This document shows positions 48,420-56,374 of a stretch of DNA of 64,000 nt, one piece after another; within the stretch, counting starts at the first letter, position 1, and every line of letters starts with the position of its first letter. Location: assembly GCF_001613245.1 (NCBI RefSeq), contig NZ_BDBZ01000019.1:88437-152436 (forward strand), given 5' to 3'. The notes below the pieces were generated by a model that made no database searches, was not told where the DNA came from, and saw only the letters and a program-made list of their open reading frames with translations. This DNA is from Nocardia speluncae NBRC 108251 (GTDB lineage Bacteria > Actinomycetota > Actinomycetes > Mycobacteriales > Mycobacteriaceae). Both the position numbers and the translations under genes were made by a program.

Positions 48420-50383
48420 GACGGTGAACCGGCCAGTGCGGGCGAGGCTTTCACCGCCAGGGTCGGGGCCGGGGACAGGGGTTTGGTACGGCCGGCGCGG
48501 ACACCGTTGGCGATGACCACGATCTCAGCGAGCTCATGCACCAGCACCACCGCCGCCAATCCCAGCACCCCGAACAACGCCAGCGGGATCAGGATCGTGA
48601 TCAACGCCAGCGACAGGCCGACGTTCTGCAGCATGATCGAGCGGGCCCGTCGCGCATGGTCCAGTGCGCGGGGCAGGTGGCGCAGATCTTCGCCCATAAG
48701 TGCGACGTCGGCGGTTTCGATGGCGACGTCGGTGCCCATGGCGCCCATCGCGATCCCGAGATCGGCGGTGGCCAGGGCGGGTGCGTCGTTGACGCCGTCG
48801 CCCACCATCGCGGTGAACCGGCCCTGCCGCAGTTCGGTGACGATGCGGGCCTTGTCCTCCGGACGCAGATCCGCGTGCACGGTATCGATGCCCGCCTCGG
48901 CGGCCAGGGCTTCGGCGGTGCGGGTGTTGTCGCCGGTCAGCATCGACACCCGCGCTCCGCCGGCGTGCAGGCGCGCGATGACCTCGCGGGCTTCTGGGCG
49001 AAGTTCGTCGCGGACCGCGATCGCCCCGATCACCCTGGACTCGTCTTCGATTAGAACCGCAGTCGCGCCCGCGTGCTGCATGCGTTCCACGACACCGGCC
49101 AACGGCCCGGCCTCGATCCAGCCCGGACGACCCAATCGCACCGGGCGCCCATCGATGAGGCCGGTCAACCCGGCGCCCGTGACGGCTTCGACATCACCGG
49201 CGGGGGTAACAGTGTCAGCGGCGGCGAGGATGGCACGCGCGAGGGGGTGTTCACTGCGGGATTCCAGCGCGGCCGCGACCGCCAATACCCGGTCCCGGTC
49301 GACGCCGTCGGCGGTGGCGATCTCGACGACGGCGGGGTTGTTCGCGGTCAGTGTGCCGGTCTTGTCGAGCGCGACCTGGCGGACCTTGCCCATCGCTTCC
49401 AGGGCGGCGCCGCCCTTGACCAGCACACCCAGCTTGCTCGCCGCACCGATCGCCGCGACCACAGTGACCGGCACCGAGATCGCCAGCGCACACGGCGACG
49501 CCGCGACCAGCACCACCAGCGCCCGCTCGATCCACACCACCGGATCACCGAACACCGCACCGATCACCGCGATCGCGGCCGCGGCGACCATGATCCCGGG
49601 AACCAGTGGTTTGGCGATCTTGTCCGCGAGGCGCTGGGCTTCGCCCTTGCGGGCCTGCTCAGCTTCCACGATCCGCACGATCCGCGCCAGGGAGTTGTCC
49701 TCGGCGGTCGTGGTGACCTCGACTTCCAGGACGCCGGTACCGTTGATCGCCCCGGCGAACACCTCCGCGCCCGGCCCAGCCTCCACTGGCACCGATTCGC
49801 CGGTGATCGCCGAAACATCCAGCGCGCTACGGCCGTCGGTGATTACCCCGTCGGTGGCCAGCCGCTCGCCCGAGCGCACAAGCATCCGGTCCCCGACCCG
49901 CAACTCCGCTGGCGCGATCACGGTCTCGGTGCCGCCGCGCAGCACGGTGGCCCGATCGGGCACTAAGTTCAGCAGGGCGCGCAGGCCGCGGCGAGTGCGT
50001 GCGACCGCGTACTCCTCCAGGCCCTCACTGATGGAGAACAGGAACGCCAGCATCGCGGCCTCGCCGACTTCGCCGAGGATCACCGCTCCGATCGCGGCGA
50101 TCGTCATCAGCGTCCCGACCCCGATCTTGCCCTTCGCCAGGCGTTTCAGGGTTGGGGGAATGAAGGTGTAAGCGCCGACAGCCAGGGCGGCGATCTCCAA
50201 GCCCAGTTCGACCGGGTGCGGGCCGCCGGTCCAGCCGACGATCAGCGCCGCGACCAGTAGCACTCCCGCCACCGCGGCGGCCCGCAGTTCGCTGACCTCC
50301 CAGAGTTTCTCCGGCTCCCGCTCCTCGGCCTCACCGTTCTCGCCGGTGGGTTCGTCGTGGCCGCAGCCGCACGCGTCGCTCAT
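48416..50383 (-). CDS. SPC-type P1B heavy-metal ATPase (CtpG/CadA-like)
   Basis: This is a 655-residue P1B ATPase from the ATG at 50383, which overlaps the CmtR stop by ATGA. It has no HMA domain but a short Cys/His start (CGCGHDEP). The membrane site is S296-P-C298 (VAASPCALAISVP), and the phosphorylation site DKTGT and the hinge MVGDGVNDAPALATADLG are intact. The last helix reads VLVHELAEIVVIANGVRAGR. These features match M. tuberculosis CtpG-type pumps, which lie next to CmtR. Cd(II), Pb(II) or Zn(II) export is likely from the sensor type. The exact substrate is inferred. Confidence 0.88.
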   Translation of the reverse strand: MSDACGCGHDEPTGENGEAEEREPEKLWEVSELRAAAVAGVLLVAALIVGWTGGPHPVELGLEIAALAVGAYTFIPPTLKRLAKGKIGVGTLMTIAAIGAVILGEVGEAAMLAFLFSISEGLEEYAVARTRRGLRALLNLVPDRATVLRGGTETVIAPAELRVGDRMLVRSGERLATDGVITDGRSALDVSAITGESVPVEAGPGAEVFAGAINGTGVLEVEVTTTAEDNSLARIVRIVEAEQARKGEAQRLADKIAKPLVPGIMVAAAAIAVIGAVFGDPVVWIERALVVLVAASPCALAISVPVTVVAAIGAASKLGVLVKGGAALEAMGKVRQVALDKTGTLTANNPAVVEIATADGVDRDRVLAVAAALESRSEHPLARAILAAADTVTPAGDVEAVTGAGLTGLIDGRPVRLGRPGWIEAGPLAGVVERMQHAGATAVLIEDESRVIGAIAVRDELRPEAREVIARLHAGGARVSMLTGDNTRTAEALAAEAGIDTVHADLRPEDKARIVTELRQGRFTAMVGDGVNDAPALATADLGIAMGAMGTDVAIETADVALMGEDLRHLPRALDHARRARSIMLQNVGLSLALITILIPLALFGVLGLAAVVLVHELAEIVVIANGVRAGRTKPLSPAPTLAVKASPALAGSPS

Positions 50384-50769
50384 CCCCGCACCGCCGCGCT
50401 CGCCTCGGCAGAACCGGTGGAGTCGGTGCCGTAATTCGGGCACAACGCCACCGCATTCCCGGTCGCCGCCAACAGCGTCTCCGCCGAGGCCAGCAGATCC
50501 ATCAGCTCGGGGCGGGCCAGGCTGTAGAACACCTGCCGGCCCTGCGGACGCCCTACAACGAGACCGCAGTCGCGCAGGCACGCCACATGCGCCGACACCG
50601 TCGACTGCGCCAACCCCAACCCCGCCATCAGATCCGCCACCCGCGCCTCACCCGCGGCCAGCCGATGCACGATCGCCAACCGCGTGCCGTCGGAGAGGCT
50701 GTGGAACAACGCCACGGCCGGATCCAGACCTTCCACACCGGCCAGGCATCCATCACCACTAATCGCCAT
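50380..50769 (-). CDS. cmtR: CmtR-type Cd(II)/Pb(II) sensing repressor
   Basis: This is a 129-residue ArsR/SmtB-family repressor. The HTH reads VADLMAGLGLAQSTVSAHVACLRDCGLV. The metal cysteines match CmtR: C64 and C68 in the recognition helix (ACLRDC) and C110 in a C-terminal segment (VALCPNYG), the same spacing as C57, C61 and C102 of M. tuberculosis CmtR. It heads the leftward operon and probably represses it. TATCAT 7 bp upstream of the ATG suggests a leaderless transcript. A palindrome CGATCAATCG (50793-50802) upstream is a possible operator. Confidence 0.92.
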   Translation of the reverse strand: MAISGDGCLAGVEGLDPAVALFHSLSDGTRLAIVHRLAAGEARVADLMAGLGLAQSTVSAHVACLRDCGLVVGRPQGRQVFYSLARPELMDLLASAETLLAATGNAVALCPNYGTDSTGSAEASAAVRG

Positions 50770-50896
50770 AAGGCGATGATAGCTTTAAATCTCGATCAAT
50801 CGTGCTTCGGCGATCACATCGAGGGAAAGCGGTACCAATGAGGGACGGACGAGCAGTAACCCCGCAGACCGGCACGAACGGGCGGGGTGAACGGTG

Positions 50897-51514
50897 ATGG
50901 CTATCGCCGCACTCGTCGTGTTCGCGATGTTCGCGCTGGTAGCCGGAGGTGCGCGGGTGCTGATCCAGCGCCGCCGCACTGGCGACACCGGTATCCGGCA
51001 GTTCCGCCCGGCACCGGGATCGGTGCAGTGGTGGGCGCACTGGGGATTCGTCACCGGTGGCCTGATCACCGGCCTGGCCGCACCGCTGGCCGACCTGGCC
51101 GGGCTGGCACCGATCCCGTTCGCCGACCAGCCCGCTGTCGCTGTCGCCGGTGTGGTCGTGGCGGTGGCGGGCGTGGCGGCGACGTTCGGCGCGCAACTGG
51201 CGATGGGCGCCTCCTGGCGTATCGGCGTCGAGGACACCGAACGCACCCGATTGGTCACCACCGGTGTGTTCGGCTGCGTGCGCAACCCGATTTTCACCAC
51301 CATGCTCGTCACCTTCGCAGGACTGGCCCTGATGGTGCCCAACCCGGTGGCGGTCGCCGGGTGCGTGCTGCTCCTGGCCGGTGTGCAGGCACAGGTCCGC
51401 GCAGTCGAAGAGCCCTATCTGCAGCAGGTCCACGGCTCCGCCTACACCGACTACACCACCCGGGTGGGCCGATTCCTGCCCGGCATAGGACGCAGCCGAC
51501 AGTTACAGCGCTGA
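50897..51514 (+). CDS. Isoprenylcysteine methyltransferase-family membrane protein
   Basis: This is a 205-residue protein starting at ATG 50897 (GTG 50894 is equally possible). Four to five membrane helices and the C-terminal motif RNPIFTTMLVTFAGLAL, EEPYLQQVHGSAYTDYTTRVGRFLPGIG identify the ICMT/PEMT-like methyltransferase fold. In bacteria such proteins are common beside metal-efflux genes, with unknown substrates. It is divergent from cmtR across ~125 bp and could be controlled by the same site. Confidence 0.85.
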   Translation: MAIAALVVFAMFALVAGGARVLIQRRRTGDTGIRQFRPAPGSVQWWAHWGFVTGGLITGLAAPLADLAGLAPIPFADQPAVAVAGVVVAVAGVAATFGAQLAMGASWRIGVEDTERTRLVTTGVFGCVRNPIFTTMLVTFAGLALMVPNPVAVAGCVLLLAGVQAQVRAVEEPYLQQVHGSAYTDYTTRVGRFLPGIGRSRQLQR

Positions 51515-51757
51515 CCGGCCACCGTCTCTCCGACGAGCACGCCACGTCCGGAACCTGCCAGAACAACTGGCGCGCACCGGCAGCGACCGATACCCGATTG
51601 ACCCGGGCCAACTCGGGGGCGACGCCGACCTCGATGCCTATCCGCGCGATTTCGGCGGATGTCCCGGCGACCGGCCAGGGGTGAGTCCGGCCGAGGCAAT
51701 CTCTGCGGTGGCCGGACGGGAGCCGGGTCGACGTCCGCCGACAAGGGTCACTGGTGG

Positions 51758-52909
51758 TCAGCGGTCACTGGTGGGCAGTTCGATGGTGAATTGTGCTCCC
51801 TGCCCGAGACCGTCGCTGTGTGCCCGGATCCGGCCGTGGTGGGCTTCGACTAGGGCGCGGGTGATCGTCAGGCCTATGCCGCTGCCGCCGTGGCGGCGGT
51901 CGCGGGCGGTATCGGCCCGGTAGAAGCGATCGAAGAGGTGGTCGAGATGGTCGGGGGCGATACCTTCTCCGGTGTCGGTGACGGTGATTTCGACGTGCCG
52001 GTGCCCTACTCGCCGGGTGCTGAGGGTGACCTCGCCTCCCTGCGGGGTGTGGCGCAGGGCGTTGTCGAGCAGGTTGGCCAGTACCTGCCCAAGGCGATCG
52101 GGATCGACGGATACGGCGGCGGAGTCCTGGATATGGGCGTGGAGCGCGACGCCATTGTTGTCGTATCGTTCGCGTACGGCCTGGGCGGCGTGGGTGACCA
52201 GCATGGCGGTGGTCGTGGGCACGGGCCGGATCCGGGTGAGGTGTTCCTCGGCGCGCGAGACCGCGGTGATGTCTTCGACCAGGCGTTCGAGCCGGTGGAT
52301 GGCTGAGCGCAGGACCTGTCGGGTGTCGTTGTCGAAGGTGCGGACACCGTCGTCGAGCGCTTCGAGGTAGGAGTCGAGAGTGGCGATGGGCGTGCGCATT
52401 TCGTGGCCGAGGTCGGCCAGCATTCTGCGGCGGGTGGTTTCGGTGGCGTCGAGTCGGCGGGCGAGTTCGTTGACGGTGACGGCGAGTTCGTCGAATTCGC
52501 GGCCGAGCCCGGGGCTGTGGACGCGGGTGTCGTAGTGGCCGCCCGCGATCCGGGCGGTGGATGTGGTCACGGCGACCAGCGATCGCTGGACGCGGCGGGT
52601 GATGTACCAGCTCACCGCCAAGGCCAGCAGTACCGCGACCGCGACCGCCAGCCCCCAGGCGAGCACGATCGCCTGAGTGAAGGCTTCCTCGACGTGAGCG
52701 GTCTGGCTCGAGTCGTGAATACCGGCCTGACCGAGATGATCGTGAAAGATACCGGGCGCCAACGCCGAAGCGACCAGCCAAGCGGTGACGGCGCATCCGA
52801 TCACCACGAGAGTCAGGGCGACGAACAGGCGGGTGCCGAAACTCGAACCGGTCCCGGGTCGTTCGACCGCTGCTGGTGCGGCGTCGGGTTCGGGGAGCGG
52901 GGGGTTCAT
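51758..52909 (-). CDS. Sensor histidine kinase (copper-type two-component system)
   Basis: This is a 383-residue kinase. Membrane helices lie at ~27-50 and ~80-103 with a small periplasmic-side loop of ~30 residues containing His (FHDHLGQAGIHDSS). HAMP and dimerisation domains follow; the phospho-acceptor is H169 in LGHEMRTPIATL. The ATPase core has DNALRHTP, DTGEGIAPD and GGSGIGLTI. Its ATG overlaps the regulator stop (52906-52909). The loop is very short, so the signal is probably sensed within or near the membrane. Copper is inferred from the divergent oxidase operon. Confidence 0.92.
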   Translation of the reverse strand: MNPPLPEPDAAPAAVERPGTGSSFGTRLFVALTLVVIGCAVTAWLVASALAPGIFHDHLGQAGIHDSSQTAHVEEAFTQAIVLAWGLAVAVAVLLALAVSWYITRRVQRSLVAVTTSTARIAGGHYDTRVHSPGLGREFDELAVTVNELARRLDATETTRRRMLADLGHEMRTPIATLDSYLEALDDGVRTFDNDTRQVLRSAIHRLERLVEDITAVSRAEEHLTRIRPVPTTTAMLVTHAAQAVRERYDNNGVALHAHIQDSAAVSVDPDRLGQVLANLLDNALRHTPQGGEVTLSTRRVGHRHVEITVTDTGEGIAPDHLDHLFDRFYRADTARDRRHGGSGIGLTITRALVEAHHGRIRAHSDGLGQGAQFTIELPTSDR

Positions 52910-53685
52910 TCTCCGCTACCCATCCGGTAGCCGACGCCGCGGATGGTGCGTACGTAGCGGCCGCGGGCGGCGTCGTCGCCGAGTTTGCGGCGCAGATGGC
53001 CGATGTGTACGTCGACCAGGTGCTCGTCCCCGATCCAGCTCGGGCCCCACACCGCGCCGATCAGCTGGGCTCGGGTGAGCACGACACCGGGATCGCGCGC
53101 CAGGGCGGCCAGGACGTCGAACTCGGTTCGGGTGAGCGCCACCGGCACGCCGTCGACGGTGACCTCGCGTCCGTCGGCATCGATGGCCAGGTCGCCGAAG
53201 ACGCGGGTTCGGGGTGCGTTGGTCGAGCCTGCCGACCGGGTGGTGGCGGTACGTGGGCGGCGCATCATGGCCTGGACGCGGGCCATCAACTCGCGGGGAC
53301 TGAACGGTTTGGTGAGGTAGTCGTCGGCACCGACCGACAACCCGATCAGGGTGTCGACCTCCTCGGCACGAGCAGTGAGCATCACGACGTAGGCATCGGA
53401 GAAGGTGCGCAGTTGCCGGCACACCTCGACCCCGTCCAGACTCGGCAGCCCCAGGTCGAGGACCACAACGTCTGGATCGACCTCCCGGGCGAGCGAGACA
53501 GCATCGTGGCCGTCGCCGGTGATCGTGGCATCGAATCCGTCGCGTTCCAGATAGCTGCCGAGCAGACTCGCCAGCGCCGCTTCGTCCTCGACGACCATGG
53601 CGCGCAGGCCGGTGGGCGGGCGCTGCGCCGGGACGGAGTCGGGGGCCGGTGCGGGGGTGCGCGTAGCGGAGGCCATGGTGTTCAT
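52906..53685 (-). CDS. OmpR-family response regulator
   Basis: This is a 259-residue regulator. The receiver domain has the acidic pair (VVEDEA), phospho-acceptor D77 in VVLDLGLPSLDG, and the conserved K in DDYLTKPFS. The C-terminal winged helix ends RRKLGDDAARGRYVRTIRGVGYRM. It is coupled to the kinase by a 4-nt overlap. It is divergent from the SHOCT - multicopper oxidase - DUF305 - copB unit and should activate it. The start among three Met (53691-53676) is uncertain. Confidence 0.92.
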   Translation of the reverse strand: MNTMASATRTPAPAPDSVPAQRPPTGLRAMVVEDEAALASLLGSYLERDGFDATITGDGHDAVSLAREVDPDVVVLDLGLPSLDGVEVCRQLRTFSDAYVVMLTARAEEVDTLIGLSVGADDYLTKPFSPRELMARVQAMMRRPRTATTRSAGSTNAPRTRVFGDLAIDADGREVTVDGVPVALTRTEFDVLAALARDPGVVLTRAQLIGAVWGPSWIGDEHLVDVHIGHLRRKLGDDAARGRYVRTIRGVGYRMGSGE

Positions 53686-53813
53686 CTTCACCGGACCACA
53701 GCGGCGCCGACGCCGCGGTGCGGCTTCTTGAGCAAATCTTCATACGACCTCTACCGGAGTAGCGGGACAGCCGCACCAGGCTGGGCACCCGAACTCGAGG
53801 AAAAGAGGCGAGG
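53686..53813. promoter_or_regulatory. Divergent promoter region of the two-component and oxidase operons
   Basis: About 130 bp between two divergent operons. An AT-rich stretch TTCTTGAGCAAATCTTCATA near 53727-53747 contains two TTCTT/TCTTC-type half sites about 11 bp apart, suitable for an OmpR-family dimer. No CsoR-type palindrome is present here. Confidence 0.4.
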
Positions 53814-54101
53814 ATGATGACCGGCTGGGTGAGTCAGACCGGCTGGGCGGGATGGACCGTCATGGCCGTCTGCATGCTCGTGTTCTGGGCCGCGGTGATC
53901 TACCTGATGGCAGCACTGTTCCGCACCGACCGGGCCGGCGACTCGGCGCGCCCTACCGATTCCGATCCACTGCGGATGCTGGAGTCGCGTTTCGCTCGCG
54001 GGGACATCGACGCCGACGAGTTCGTCGCGCGCCGTCAGCTACTGGCGCAGACCTTCGAGACCGCCGACGGCGACGTCCGGAAGGGGCACGTTCGTGAGTG
54101 A
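53814..54101 (+). CDS. Small SHOCT-domain membrane protein
   Basis: This is a 95-residue protein. One membrane helix (WTVMAVCMLVFWAAVIYLMAAL, ~14-35) precedes a C-terminal SHOCT motif (DPLRMLESRFARGDIDADEFVARRQLL), a short oligomerisation element. It ends inside the multicopper oxidase gene, overlapping its GTG by eight bases, so it is translated with the oxidase. Such proteins are often first genes of copper operons in Actinobacteria. The function is unknown; it may assemble or anchor a complex. Confidence 0.85.
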   Translation: MMTGWVSQTGWAGWTVMAVCMLVFWAAVIYLMAALFRTDRAGDSARPTDSDPLRMLESRFARGDIDADEFVARRQLLAQTFETADGDVRKGHVRE

Positions 54102-55608
54102 GGTGAACCGCCGGTCCTTCCTGGTCGGGTCGGTGCTCGCCGGCGCCGGGGTTTTGGCGGCCTGCGCCGGGTCGGGTTCACTGGGAGGTTCGCCGGTCAC
54201 GGCGTCGTCGCCGATTGTGCGACGTCTCGAGCAGCAGCGCCGTACTCCCGGCCAGCCGGTGGTGTCGGCACGGCTGACACCGCGCCCGGTGGACGTGGAT
54301 CTGGGGGGTCGCATCGTCTCGACCTGGGGCTACGACCAGAACCTGCCCGGGCCGCTGATACGGGCGCGGGCCGGGGATCTGTTGCGGGTGCAGGTCCACA
54401 ACCGCCTGGAGGTGCCGACCAGTGTGCACTGGCACGGCATCGCACTGAGCAATGACATGGACGGCGTGCCCGGGTTGACCCAGGACCCGATCGCGCCCGG
54501 CGCGGGGTTCACCTACGAGTTCACCGTGCCGGACGCGGGCACCTACTTCTACCATTCCCATTCCGGGCTTCAGCTCGACCGTGGCCTCTATGGCGCCCTG
54601 ATCGTCGACGATCCGCACGAGCCCGGCGGTTACGACCACGACTGGGTCGTGGTACTCGACGATTGGCTCGACGGTACGGGCCGGACTCCCGACGATGTCG
54701 CCCGCCAACTCGGCATCGGCAGCAGCACCGCAGGCGACACGAGCCGCCCCGGGATGAGCGGGATGGACCACGGATCCATGGACGGCATGGATATGGGCGA
54801 GGAGACGATGCGCTCACCGGTGCTCGGCGGCGCCGGTGACGTCACCTATCCGCATTTCCTGGTCGCTGGCCGGGTCCCGCAGGATCCGATGGTGTGGACC
54901 GCCGCACCGCGGCAGCGGGCGCGGATCCGGTTCGTCAATGCCGGCGCGGACACCGCTTTCCGCGTCGCCCTCGGCGGTCACCGCATGACGGTCACCCACA
55001 CCGACGGCTTCCCCGTCGTGCCCCGGGACACTGACGCCCTGCTGATCGGCATGGGTGAGCGGTTCGACGTGCTGGTCACCCTCGGCGACGGCGTGTTCCC
55101 GCTGTTCGCGCAGGCAGAAGGGAAAACCGGGCACGGGCAGGCCGTCGTGCGCACCGCCGCCGGCGCGCTGCCGCCGCAGTCCCGCCCCGGCGAACTCGAT
55201 CGGGAGGTGCTGCTGGGCACAGACCTGTCACCACGGGAGCAGGTGCGCCTGCCGCCCAAGGACAACGACCGCTACCTCAGCGCCGATATGGGCGGAACCA
55301 TGTCACCGTATCGGTGGACTCTCAACGGCCGGGCTCATCCCGATAGCGCACCGCTGGATGTGCGGGAGGGTCAACGGGTGCGGATGCGGCTGCGCAACAT
55401 GTCGGACATGTTCCATCCGATGCACCTGCACGGGCACACGTTCGCCCTCGTCGACGGCGGGGTTCGCAAAGACACCGTCACGATCCGTCCGATGCGCACC
55501 GTCGAGATCGAATTCGACGCCGACAACCCCGGCCAATGGGCCATGCACTGCCACAACGCGTACCACCAAGAGGCCGGAATGATGACCACCGTTTCCTACC
55601 GAACCTAG
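54094..55608 (+). CDS. mmcO: Multicopper oxidase, Tat-exported lipoprotein (MmcO-like)
   Basis: This is a 504-residue oxidase. A Tat signal (NRRSFLVGSVLAGAGVLAAC) ends at a lipobox cysteine. All four copper motifs are present: SVHWHGIAL, YFYHSHSGLQ, HPMHLHGHTF, and MHCHNAYHQEAGMM (type 1 Cys between His, axial Met). A Met-rich insertion (MSGMDHGSMDGMDMGEETM, ~222-240) near the T1 site is typical of Cu(I)-oxidising CueO/MmcO enzymes. It would oxidise toxic Cu(I) outside the membrane. It lies in the operon facing the two-component system, as MmcO (Rv0846c) belongs to the copper response in M. tuberculosis. Confidence 0.93.
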   Translation: MSEVNRRSFLVGSVLAGAGVLAACAGSGSLGGSPVTASSPIVRRLEQQRRTPGQPVVSARLTPRPVDVDLGGRIVSTWGYDQNLPGPLIRARAGDLLRVQVHNRLEVPTSVHWHGIALSNDMDGVPGLTQDPIAPGAGFTYEFTVPDAGTYFYHSHSGLQLDRGLYGALIVDDPHEPGGYDHDWVVVLDDWLDGTGRTPDDVARQLGIGSSTAGDTSRPGMSGMDHGSMDGMDMGEETMRSPVLGGAGDVTYPHFLVAGRVPQDPMVWTAAPRQRARIRFVNAGADTAFRVALGGHRMTVTHTDGFPVVPRDTDALLIGMGERFDVLVTLGDGVFPLFAQAEGKTGHGQAVVRTAAGALPPQSRPGELDREVLLGTDLSPREQVRLPPKDNDRYLSADMGGTMSPYRWTLNGRAHPDSAPLDVREGQRVRMRLRNMSDMFHPMHLHGHTFALVDGGVRKDTVTIRPMRTVEIEFDADNPGQWAMHCHNAYHQEAGMMTTVSYRT

Positions 55609-55683
55609 ACCCGGCACACGCGACGGGCCGAGCCCGACCGCTGGTTCACCTGTTCTGTGACTCTTCGAGGAAAGGATCTGCAC

Positions 55684-56325
55684 ATGAACAAAACCAAAAA
55701 GACCCTCGCTGTCGGCGCTACCGCGCTGGCGGTGACATTCACCGCGGCCGCCTGCGGCGACTCCGACACCGACACCACCACCGCCACAACCCCGAGCGCG
55801 GCGATATCGGCGACAACTCCTGCCGCCGAGGACACTGCGGCCCACAACGATGCCGATGTGATGTTCGCGCAAATGATGATCCCGCATCACACCCAGGCCA
55901 TCGAGATGAGCGACATGATCCTGGCCAAACAGGGCATTCCCGAACCGGTGACCGCACTGGCAAACCAGATCAAGGCCGCCCAGGGCCCGGAAATCGACCA
56001 GCTCACTACCTGGCTCGGCCAGTGGGGCGAACCTACTCAGATGCCCAGCTCCAGCGCTATGCCAGGTCACGACATGCCCGAGACGGAAGGAATGGAAGGG
56101 ATGATGAGCGAGGAGGACATGCAGGCCCTGTCCGATGCGCAAGGCACCGAGGCCGCCCGACTGTTCCTCAACCAGATGATCGCCCACCACGAAGGCGCCA
56201 TCGACATGGCACAAACCGAGATCGAGGACGGCCAGTTCCCCGACGCGGTGCAGATGGCCCGCACCATTGTCGATACCCAGCAGCAAGAAATCGACACCAT
56301 GCGCCAACTGCTGACCACCCTGTAG
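55684..56325 (+). CDS. DUF305 lipoprotein (ferritin-like, copper-linked)
   Basis: This is a 213-residue lipoprotein. The ATG at 55684 has GAGGAAAGG upstream. The lipobox is FTAAAC. Two DUF305 repeats follow, each with the HH motif: MMIPHHTQAIEMSDM and MIAHHEGAIDMAQTE, separated by a Met-rich linker (MPGHDMPETEGMEGMM). The His and Met pattern suggests copper binding. DUF305 proteins are usually next to copper oxidases and CopB pumps, as here. It lies between mmcO and copB. Confidence 0.92.
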   Translation: MNKTKKTLAVGATALAVTFTAAACGDSDTDTTTATTPSAAISATTPAAEDTAAHNDADVMFAQMMIPHHTQAIEMSDMILAKQGIPEPVTALANQIKAAQGPEIDQLTTWLGQWGEPTQMPSSSAMPGHDMPETEGMEGMMSEEDMQALSDAQGTEAARLFLNQMIAHHEGAIDMAQTEIEDGQFPDAVQMARTIVDTQQQEIDTMRQLLTTL

Positions 56326-56374
56326 CCGCTCCGGCTCGATACCGCAGCGCCCCGACCAGGCAGGAGGCCTCTCG

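Noticed and set aside
50793..50802. Palindrome CGATCAATCG upstream of cmtR as a CmtR operator.
   Set aside because: Ten-base palindromes of this kind are frequent; the position is plausible but I cannot separate it from chance, so it is only mentioned under cmtR.
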